A stretch of 34,285 nt of DNA from DAIOGN01 sp036745245 (GTDB lineage Bacteria; Zixibacteria; MSB-5A5; JAUVRN01): the NCBI GenBank assembly GCA_036745245.1, contig DAIOGN010000018.1, forward strand, positions 1 to 34,285, given 5' to 3'. The translations under genes and the position numbers were made by a program. Positions 17,251-23,220 of the stretch are shown piece after piece. Position 1 is the first letter of the stretch. Each line of letters begins with the position of its first letter. Under the pieces are notes generated by a model, which did no database searches, was not told the DNA's origin, and saw only the letters and a list, made by a program, of their open reading frames with translations.

Positions 17251-18081
17251 ATGTCGCTGGCAAAACGACTCGAGTCGCTCGACCGCCGCTGGATCTTCCT
17301 GTTGATCGGCCTCTCGGTGGTGCTGCCCATGTTCCTGCCGATCACGTTCCCCGAGCGCATCACGAGCCAGACGCAGGCCCTCTATGACACGATGGAGAGC
17401 CTGCCGGAGGGATCGGTCATCATGGTGCCGTTCGAGGTATGGCCATCGACCCTGCCCGAGACCGAGCCCATCGCGCGCGCGGCCGTGCGGCATGCATTCC
17501 GCCGCCAAATGAAGATCGTGTCGCTCTCCAACGTGGGCGGCGGCGGCCCGTCCATCGCCGACCGTGTACTGCGTGAAGAGGGGAACGCCGCAGGCAAGTT
17601 GTACGGAATCGACTACGTAAACCTGGGCTATCGCGCCAACTACCTGGCGGTCCTGTCCGGCATGGGCACGTCCATTCGTTCCATCTACCAGACAGACTAC
17701 TCCGGCACACCCGTCGATTCACTGCCGCTCATGCGTAACGTGGACAGCTACAAGGACGTGGCGTTCATCTTTGCGATCGCCGACAATGCCACGCTCGACT
17801 ACTGGGTGTCCATCGTGGGCGAGCGGTTCGGCGCGAAGATCGGCGCGGGCGTGACGGCCGTGATGGCGCCCAAGATGTTCGCCTACATCGATGCGGGCCA
17901 GATGGTAGGGCTTTTGGGAGGCATGAAGGGCGGCGCCGAGTACGAGAAGCTCCTGGGGCTGCCCGACCAGTCCACCCGCGGTATGGGCGCGCAGTCGCTC
18001 ATTCATCTCCTCATCATTGCATTCATCGTGCTGGGCAACGTGGGCTTCTTCCTTTCGCGCAGGAACGCGAGGCCTGCATGA
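17251..18081 (+). CDS. Membrane-anchored protein with soluble alpha/beta domain, unknown
   Basis: 276 residues. N-terminal TM helix at about 13-31 (WIFLLIGLSVVLPMFLP), soluble domain about 32-245, C-terminal TM helix about 250-268 ending in a basic SRRNARPA. The soluble domain has GSVIMVPFEVWPST, repeated alpha/beta units, and GAGVTAVMAPKMFAYIDAG followed by GLLGGMKGGAEYEKLL. That stretch parallels the GTARPEQLPFFIAAC...LLGEELYAASAYL part of the protein at 15752, so the two are probably distant paralogues. No catalytic motif recognised. It overlaps the next gene by four bases (ATGA). Confidence 0.7.
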   Translation: MSLAKRLESLDRRWIFLLIGLSVVLPMFLPITFPERITSQTQALYDTMESLPEGSVIMVPFEVWPSTLPETEPIARAAVRHAFRRQMKIVSLSNVGGGGPSIADRVLREEGNAAGKLYGIDYVNLGYRANYLAVLSGMGTSIRSIYQTDYSGTPVDSLPLMRNVDSYKDVAFIFAIADNATLDYWVSIVGERFGAKIGAGVTAVMAPKMFAYIDAGQMVGLLGGMKGGAEYEKLLGLPDQSTRGMGAQSLIHLLIIAFIVLGNVGFFLSRRNARPA

Positions 18082-18674
18082 GTTTCCTGGTGATGACGAT
18101 CACGGCGCTCTTCACGCTGGCCCTGTACTCCTTCCTGTATAAGGACAACCCCGTGTACCGTTTCGCGGAGCACGTCTTCGCGGGGCTGTCGGCGGGGTAC
18201 TACGCCGGCTTGATCTTTCAGACCGTGCTGGTGCAGCAGCTCTGGGTGCCCCTCTGGGGCGGCCAGGCGTGGCTGATCCTTCCCGCTCTCCTGGGCTCGC
18301 TCATGTTCGTGCGGCTCTCACCGAAACACGCATGGGTCTCGCGCGTGGCAATCGCGTTCGTCATTGGGGCCAACTCGGGCATCCTCGTGATGCAGCAATT
18401 GCACGGATTGGTGCTGCCCCAGGTGGCCAAGACGTTCGTCTCCATGGCCTCAGTCCAGGGGGTCCTGATCGTCGTGGGCGTGGTGTGCACTCTGATCTAC
18501 TTCTATTTCTCCAAGCCGCACACCGGAGTGCTGGGCGGAGTCGCGACCCTGGGCATCTGGTTCATCATGATCTCCTTCGGCGCGCACTTCGGCTATACGG
18601 TGATGGCGCGGGTGTCTCTCCTGATCGGGCGCGTACAGTTCCTGGTGATCGACTGGCTGCACCTGACCAGCTAG
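18078..18674 (+). CDS. Polytopic membrane protein, unknown
   Basis: 198 residues with about six TM helices (near 3-21, 30-50, 62-78, 90-108, 128-145, 152-175). A short charged loop, SFLYKDNPVYRFAEH (18-32), follows the first helix; it holds most of the conserved-looking polar residues and a His. No known family recognised. It overlaps the previous gene as ATGA, and a GNAT-like gene follows after 22 bases. Alternating soluble-anchored and polytopic subunits in one overlapping run suggests a stoichiometric membrane complex. Confidence 0.7.
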   Translation: MSFLVMTITALFTLALYSFLYKDNPVYRFAEHVFAGLSAGYYAGLIFQTVLVQQLWVPLWGGQAWLILPALLGSLMFVRLSPKHAWVSRVAIAFVIGANSGILVMQQLHGLVLPQVAKTFVSMASVQGVLIVVGVVCTLIYFYFSKPHTGVLGGVATLGIWFIMISFGAHFGYTVMARVSLLIGRVQFLVIDWLHLTS

Positions 18675-18696
18675 GCGCACCCACCCTTCCCTGACC

Positions 18697-19431
18697 ATGC
18701 GTATCGTCACCGCCGTCGACGAGCCGGCCCTGGTTCCCGCCATGCGAGAACTCGGCGGCTCGCCCTGGCACGAATTCCTGCTGCACAGCCGGGTCATGAA
18801 CCGATTGTTCGGCAGGCTGTACGATATGCATCCCGAGCTTCAATTCGCCGGGCTGAGCGATGACGACGGCTCGCTTTTGGCCGTGGGGAATTGCGTTCCC
18901 GTTCACTGGCGTGACGGGTTGGAACGGCTGCCCGATTCCGGTGTGGAGTGGGCCATGATCGCGGGCTACGAAACCCCGGGCGCCGGGCCGGCCAATCTGC
19001 TCTCCGCAGTTCAGATCGTGGTGCAGAAGTCCCACCTGGGCAGCGGACTCTCCACTCCCATGGTGGCCGCCATGCGCGAGATTGCGCGCCGGAATGGTCT
19101 GTCGTCTCTCGTGGCCCCGGTGCGTCCTGTGTGGAAAGCCCGTTATCCGCTGGTACCCATGGAACAGTATGTGCAATGGACGCGTGCCGACGGACACCCC
19201 TACGATCCATGGATGCGCGTGCACACTAAACTCGGGGCCAGGATTCTGCGCGTGTGCCATGCCTCGCTTACCGTGGAAGGCACACGCGACGACTGGCAAT
19301 CGTGGACCGGCCTCTGGCTGCCGGAGTCGGGCGACTACGTAGTGGATGGCGGGCTCGTGCCAGTACGATTCGATGTCGCAAAGAATCTCGGGCGCTACGT
19401 GGAGCCAAACGTCTGGATGCTGCACCCCTGA
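18697..19431 (+). CDS. GNAT-like acyltransferase
   Basis: 244-residue cytoplasmic protein with a GNAT-type core: strand VQIVVQKSHLGSGLS (about 105-119) gives the acyl-CoA pyrophosphate loop (Q-x-x-x-x-G-x-G), followed by helix MVAAMREIARRNG and strand LSSLVAPVRP. A later segment, DPWMRVHTKLGARILRVCHAS (170-190), looks like a second conserved block with a possible catalytic His175. The acceptor is unknown. It lies 22 bases after the membrane operon on the same strand, with no hairpin between, so it is probably its last gene. It could be an independent housekeeping transferase. Confidence 0.68.
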   Translation: MRIVTAVDEPALVPAMRELGGSPWHEFLLHSRVMNRLFGRLYDMHPELQFAGLSDDDGSLLAVGNCVPVHWRDGLERLPDSGVEWAMIAGYETPGAGPANLLSAVQIVVQKSHLGSGLSTPMVAAMREIARRNGLSSLVAPVRPVWKARYPLVPMEQYVQWTRADGHPYDPWMRVHTKLGARILRVCHASLTVEGTRDDWQSWTGLWLPESGDYVVDGGLVPVRFDVAKNLGRYVEPNVWMLHP

Positions 19432-19439
19432 AATACAAA

Positions 19440-19466
19440 CGGCCCGCGACAGGTTGCCGCGGGCCG
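19440..19466 (-). terminator. Hairpin terminator, mainly for the DUF1579 gene
   Basis: A perfect 9-bp stem (CGGCCCGCG 19440-19448, CGCGGGCCG 19458-19466) with a nine-base loop lies between convergent genes. Read on the minus strand it is followed by TTTGTATTTC, a U-rich tail; on the plus strand no T-run follows. Confidence 0.65.
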
Positions 19467-19486
19467 CACACCAGAGAGGGGATTCC

Positions 19487-20071
19487 TTACGGGCGCTTGG
19501 TGTAGGTGCCCTTCATGTACACGGCCCAGGTCTTCCCCTGGTCCGTGGAGTGTTCCATCTGAAAGTCGAACTTGCCGTCCTTGGGTTCGCTTTCCGTGAG
19601 GCGCGTGTCCCACGTTTCTCCACCCATGATGTCCTTGCCGGTCATGACCAGCTTGCCGCCGGACTTGGTGCCCGTGTACACCGACGTCATCGCGCCCATG
19701 TTGTCGATCCACGTGGTGGTAAAATGCTTCAGGTCGCGGTGATAGGTGGTGAGACCGAGGCCCACAAACGGCATCCCCATCATGTTGCTTGAGTAGTCGC
19801 ACTGCAGCGCCGCGCCGCCGGCCACCATGGAATACACCGCCACGCCCGGATTGGGCATGAACTCGGCATTCGGATCCATGCGCAGTTCCATGGCCGCATC
19901 CCACGTGCCCACCATTGACGACAGAGCCATGATCTCGGGCGGCGGGCCCATGGGCGGCATGTTTTCCGGCATTCCCGGAACCTTGGGCGTCGCCGGATCT
20001 TCGGCCAACGCCACGAGTGAAAACGACAATACTGTGATGGCCAGAACGGCCATGATCAACCGCTTACTCAT
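19487..20071 (-). CDS. Exported DUF1579-family protein
   Basis: 194 residues with a signal peptide (MSKRLIMAVLAITVLSFSL, cleavage near ALA-E, residue 24). A Pro/Met-rich linker (PGMPENMPPMGPPPEI) comes next, then a single beta-barrel-like domain with LSSMVGTWDAAMEL, YSMVAGGAALQCDY, GLTTYHRDLKHFTTTWIDNMG and a closing FQMEHSTDQGKTW. This order is typical of DUF1579, lipocalin-like proteins of unknown ligand. The start was fixed by GGAGG six bases upstream of the ATG at 20071; the longer frame has no leader. It has its own promoter and terminator, so it is monocistronic. Confidence 0.8.
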   Translation of the reverse strand: MSKRLIMAVLAITVLSFSLVALAEDPATPKVPGMPENMPPMGPPPEIMALSSMVGTWDAAMELRMDPNAEFMPNPGVAVYSMVAGGAALQCDYSSNMMGMPFVGLGLTTYHRDLKHFTTTWIDNMGAMTSVYTGTKSGGKLVMTGKDIMGGETWDTRLTESEPKDGKFDFQMEHSTDQGKTWAVYMKGTYTKRP

Positions 20072-20127
20072 GTACAGCCTCCATGTAGTTGAATGACTTT
20101 GCAGGTCTATGAAGCCCCGTGGCGATG

Positions 20128-20157
20128 AGCATAGGGCCCTCCCCGGGCCCCTGTCAA
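20128..20157 (-). promoter_or_regulatory. Sigma70-type promoter of the DUF1579 gene
   Basis: On the minus strand, a consensus TTGACA (20157-20152) is separated by an 18-base, very GC-rich spacer from TATGCT (20133-20128). Start expected near 20121, giving a leader of about 50 bases to the GGAGG/ATG at 20071. Confidence 0.6.
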
Positions 20158-20186
20158 GCGCCAGGGCGCCCCTCACTATCACATTC

Positions 20187-20207
20187 AATTGGGGTCAGAC
20201 CCCAATT
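20187..20207. repeat. REP-like perfect palindrome 1
   Basis: 21 bases: AATTGGGGTC, one central A, GACCCCAATT; a perfect dyad. It shares the GGGTCAGAC core with the larger palindrome six bases away. Such paired GGGTCAGAC palindromes look like REP units moved by REP-associated tyrosine transposases in environmental bacteria (recognition by memory, not by search). Confidence 0.75.
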
Positions 20208-20212
20208 TCGAG

Positions 20213-20259
20213 AAGTAGGGTCAGACTCGACTTTTGAAAAGTCGAGTCTGACCCTACTT
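20213..20259. repeat. REP-like perfect palindrome 2 (23-bp arms)
   Basis: Arms 20213-20235 and 20237-20259 are exact reverse complements around a single central G; the core is GGGTCAGACTCGACTTTT. It begins eight bases after the rho stop on the minus strand, so it can fold as a long hairpin at the 3' end of the rho transcript. No U-tract follows, so it is a poor intrinsic terminator but may stabilise the mRNA. Confidence 0.9.
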
Positions 20260-20266
20260 TCTTTCT

Positions 20267-21547
20267 TTACAGGCTGGGGATGCTCTTGAACAACGCCTCG
20301 TTAGAGGAGTGCTTCTTCAGGAGATTGAGAAGCATCTCCAGGGCCTCTTTGGGAGACCGGTCGGCCAGGCCCCTCCGCAGAAGTGCGATGCGGTCGAGGG
20401 AATGCTGGTCGTACAGACGCTCCTCTTTTCGCGTACCGCTTTCCATGATGTTGATGGCCGGGTAGATGCGTTGCTCGGCCAGCTTGCGGTCGAGCACGAT
20501 TTCGCAATTGCCGGTGCCCTTGAATTCCTGGAAGATCAGCTGGTCCATCTGCGACCCGGTATCGACCAGCGCCGTGGCGATGATGGTCACGGAACCGCCG
20601 CCTTCGATATTGCGCGCGAGGCCGAAGAGGCGCCGCGGAATCTCGAGCGCGCCTGCTTCGACGCCACCCGACATCGTGCGACCTGTGCCCGAACCGATCA
20701 CGTTGAACGCGCGACCCACGCGCGTCAGGCTATCCACGAGCAGAGCGACGTCACGTCCGCACTCCAGCTCCACGCGCACCATGTCGAGCACGAGGTTCAC
20801 CAGATCCACCTGCTCCTGCGGGTGCTGATCGTTGGTGCGCGCAAACACCTCCGCTTTCACGGAGCGCCGGAAGTGAGTCACCTCTTCGGGCCGTTCGTCC
20901 ACCAGAAGCGCGATCACGCGCATGTCGGGGCAGTCGGCCAGCATGGCGTGGGCGAACGCCTCGAGGATCATGGTCTTCCCCGCCTTGGGCGGCGACACCA
21001 CGAGGGCACGCGTACCCTTGCCGATGGGGGCCACCAGGTCGATCACGCGCATGGTGATGTTGCCGTCGCGCGACAAATTGATGCGCTCATGCGGATCCAC
21101 CGGAACCAGTTCCTTGAATTTGCCGCGGCGGTTGAAGTCGTCGGGCGGTAAGTCGGAGATGCTCTCGATCTCCACCAACTCCTGGCGATCGCCTGCGCGC
21201 TGTGCCTGTCCCTTGATGGTGGCGCCCTGCACCAGTCGATACTGGCGGATCAGGTTCGGGCCCACGAATACGCCCGCCGTGGGATAGAGAATCGTGGGAT
21301 CCACCAGCTCACCGCGTTCGCGGCCCGTAATCTTGAGCACGCCAAACACGGGCTCCGACGGACCGGACGGCCGCACCTTGGGCACCTGCGACTGCTGCTG
21401 CTGTTGCTGCATGCCCTGCGGATAGCCCTGCTGCCCCTGATTCGGACCGCGATGCCTCCCCGGCCGGCGATGCGGCCGCGTGCGAGTCATGCCGTTGTTG
21501 TTGCGTGGACGGGACGGGCCGCGTCCCCTATTTGATGGCATAGCCAT
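20267..21547 (-). CDS. rho: Transcription termination factor Rho
   Basis: 426-residue hexameric RNA helicase. Residues 66-130 form the OB-fold primary RNA site (VFGVLKITGRERGEL, YRLVQGATIKGQ). The ATPase core has the Walker A SPPKAGKT (185-192), Walker B VALLVDSLTR, the Q-loop SVKAEVF and the R-loop GSGTGRTMSGG, and it ends in the normal C-terminus. The usual N-terminal helical Rho_N domain is absent. Instead, residues 1-62 are a disordered Arg/Asn/Gln-rich stretch with a run of six Q. The start at 21547 overlaps the end of the methyltransferase gene by 20 bases and has no strong ribosome site, so coupling is likely; an internal Met20 would leave the core intact. Confidence 0.95.
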   Translation of the reverse strand: MAMPSNRGRGPSRPRNNNGMTRTRPHRRPGRHRGPNQGQQGYPQGMQQQQQQSQVPKVRPSGPSEPVFGVLKITGRERGELVDPTILYPTAGVFVGPNLIRQYRLVQGATIKGQAQRAGDRQELVEIESISDLPPDDFNRRGKFKELVPVDPHERINLSRDGNITMRVIDLVAPIGKGTRALVVSPPKAGKTMILEAFAHAMLADCPDMRVIALLVDERPEEVTHFRRSVKAEVFARTNDQHPQEQVDLVNLVLDMVRVELECGRDVALLVDSLTRVGRAFNVIGSGTGRTMSGGVEAGALEIPRRLFGLARNIEGGGSVTIIATALVDTGSQMDQLIFQEFKGTGNCEIVLDRKLAEQRIYPAINIMESGTRKEERLYDQHSLDRIALLRRGLADRSPKEALEMLLNLLKKHSSNEALFKSIPSL

Positions 21548-22259
21548 AGGCTAGATACCTGCTCCCCTTTGGAATCACCGGCGTCAACACTCGATCGACC
21601 CGGCTCAATGCGCGCCTCTGCCATTCGCGGCGCCCGAAGGCGGCCAGCACACCGAAGGACACGAGGTGAACCCTGGAAAAGGCTGACATGAAACCCTTCA
21701 TCTCAGCCAGGGACGGGTACCGACAATCATGCCCCCAAGCTACAAACCGGTCGCGACAGTAGGCGTGTACCGCCGAGCCGCGAGCATTCTCCGCGAAAAG
21801 AAGAACTCCCCCCGGTTTCAGTACCCGATAGGCTTCATCTAATACACTTTTTTGGCTGGGAAAGCCACCGAATTTTCCGACCGACGCCAGAAGCGACTTG
21901 AAGCCCACCAGATCGTAGCTTTCCGATCGCAGGGGCAACCGGGTCACGTTGGCCCGCACAAACGAGACGGCCTCCCCGATCTCGTGCCTTTTGAAGCGTT
22001 CAAGGGCTTCGGGGCGCGGTGCGGCAAAGTCACAATAGGTCACGCGGCAGCCCCGCAGCGCCAGGTACAGCGACAAGCCTCCGCCGCCGGCGCCAAGGTC
22101 GAGCGCGGAACGCGCCGACCAGTCGGCGGAGAGATCCTCGTCCCAGAGTGACAGCGCGCGGCCCCAGTTGGCCACGTCCCATTCGATGATTTCGTCCACA
22201 AGCTGCCGGTCCGAGGAGAGCATGCGAACAGGCGTGGTGGCCCCCAGAGCTTGGTTCAT
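21528..22259 (-). CDS. Class I SAM-dependent methyltransferase
   Basis: 243 residues. Motif I is ALDLGAGGGGLSLYLA (about 52-67), the acidic end of strand two is VTYCDFA (about 73-79), then FVRANVTRLPLRSESYDLV and YRVLKPGGVLLFAE (motif of the Methyltransf_11 type). The first 45 residues are helical. Substrate unknown; the fold also serves ubiquinone, sterol and small-molecule methyltransferases. Its last 20 bases overlap the start of rho, so both are one transcript. The promoter lies unusually close, giving a leader of about eight bases without a clear Shine-Dalgarno. Confidence 0.85.
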   Translation of the reverse strand: MNQALGATTPVRMLSSDRQLVDEIIEWDVANWGRALSLWDEDLSADWSARSALDLGAGGGGLSLYLALRGCRVTYCDFAAPRPEALERFKRHEIGEAVSFVRANVTRLPLRSESYDLVGFKSLLASVGKFGGFPSQKSVLDEAYRVLKPGGVLLFAENARGSAVHAYCRDRFVAWGHDCRYPSLAEMKGFMSAFSRVHLVSFGVLAAFGRREWQRRALSRVDRVLTPVIPKGSRYLAYGYAIK

Positions 22260-22273
22260 TAGAATCGGAACAG

Positions 22274-22302
22274 AGTATAGTGCCCGTCACCGGGCCCCAC
22301 AA
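22274..22302 (-). promoter_or_regulatory. Candidate promoter of the methyltransferase-rho transcript
   Basis: On the minus strand, TTGTGG (22302-22297), 17 bases, then TATACT (22279-22274, five of six). The expected start near 22267 is only about eight bases before the ATG at 22259, so the mRNA would be nearly leaderless. Confidence 0.5.
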
Positions 22303-22323
22303 CGCGAGAAGAAAGCCGGCCGT

Positions 22324-22620
22324 TCACTCCGACGGACAGCCGGGGCTCCTGCCGCCGCGCATCACGTAATTGACGATGGCCACCGCGTCCAGAGGATCGA
22401 CGCGCGAGTCGCAGTTGGCGTCGCCCGAGTCGATGGTGGGCACAGGCGCGGGCCCTTTGGCAAACAGATAGTGGCTCACGTACACGGCGTCGGCCAACGT
22501 GATGACGCCATCGTTGTTGGCATCGCCCATGGCCGCCTGAGCGTCACCCGCCGACGCCAGCCCGATGGCTACCGCGGCAACCGCAGCGCGAAGTATTCCT
22601 GCTGGAACCCTATGATTCAA
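22324..22620 (-). CDS. Secreted solo dockerin-like protein
   Basis: 98 residues: a signal peptide to about residue 29 (GDAQA), then nothing but a type I dockerin-like pair. First calcium loop GDANNDGVITLADAV (32-46), second GDANCDSRVDPLDAV (66-80), each followed by a helix, the second ending VNYVMRGG. The Asp/Asn/Asp ligands at loop positions 1, 3 and 5 are present, although position 5 of the second loop is Ser. The TTG at 22620 is preferred because AAGG stands eight bases upstream and a leader begins there; a longer frame to 22710 has no leader. A dockerin with no partner domain could be a regulator or competitor of the others, or a fragment. Confidence 0.65.
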   Translation of the reverse strand: MNHRVPAGILRAAVAAVAIGLASAGDAQAAMGDANNDGVITLADAVYVSHYLFAKGPAPVPTIDSGDANCDSRVDPLDAVAIVNYVMRGGRSPGCPSE

Positions 22621-22721
22621 GGGGCACACCTTCTCTGGCCTGGTGAGCGGAGGGTAAGTACATGCCGACACCGGCTCCTTCAATATACACTCGAACGCCG
22701 GACCTGCCAAGGGGGCTGGGC

Positions 22722-22985
22722 CTAAAACGCGGCCCTGAAGAGCTTCACCAATCCCACCAGAATAAAGATCGGAAGCAGTACCAGGGCGAGGACGCCGAAT
22801 ACGGCGCCAAGAACTCCTGCAACCACACCGAAGATCGCACCCACGATTCCGAAGACCACCCCAACGGCCGCCGCGATTACAGCGAATACCGCGGCGAATA
22901 CTCCGATTCCCAGGACCCAGTCGAGCGCTACGAACATGGTCCAGAGCAGCGCGGCGAGACCGAACACCAGGATCAGTTTCAACAT
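22722..22985 (-). CDS. Small hydrophobic glycine/valine-rich membrane protein
   Basis: 87 residues, almost wholly hydrophobic, in two or three TM segments, with repeated small-residue spacing in the middle (FGIVGAIFGVVAGVLGAVFG, about 45-64) that resembles GxxxG helix-packing motifs. One Asp (D22) and a basic end (KLFRAAF) are the only charges. GGAGG six bases before the ATG is a strong ribosome site. It resembles the small proteins seen beside phage-shock or envelope-stress genes, but no specific family was recognised. Confidence 0.7.
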   Translation of the reverse strand: MLKLILVFGLAALLWTMFVALDWVLGIGVFAAVFAVIAAAVGVVFGIVGAIFGVVAGVLGAVFGVLALVLLPIFILVGLVKLFRAAF

Positions 22986-23000
22986 CTCAAGCCTCCATGG

Positions 23001-23020
23001 CTGACGCGGTTGTGCGTCAG
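23001..23020 (-). promoter_or_regulatory. Inverted repeat in leader of the small membrane protein
   Basis: CTGACGC (23001-23007) and GCGTCAG (23014-23020) form a perfect 7-bp dyad with a six-base spacer, ending 15 bases before the ATG. A TAGTAT -10-like hexamer lies just upstream on the minus strand. Operator or 5'-UTR hairpin. Confidence 0.35.
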
Positions 23021-23220
23021 ACCTATACTACGGAGGCGGCCACGGACGGTTGCGCGCGAACGGAACCGCCCGCCGGTGGCCGGCAGGTGCCTCGCCGTAG
23101 TCCAGAAATGGGCTGGGATCATCGACGGCCCGGGTTATCTTGCTGGCACCTCCCAGTGAGGGGAGCCGGTCCCTACCTGCGGGCGGCCTTCCCGTAACCT
23201 TCTTCCTTGGCGGTGCTGCC

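Noticed and set aside
17251..18081. Possible periplasmic binding protein for an ABC transporter
   Set aside because: It has TM anchors at both ends, and no ATPase or permease signature is present in the operon.
21395..21425. Tandem CAG/CTG-like repeat
   Set aside because: It encodes the Gln run of Rho; too short and imperfect to be a separate repeat element.
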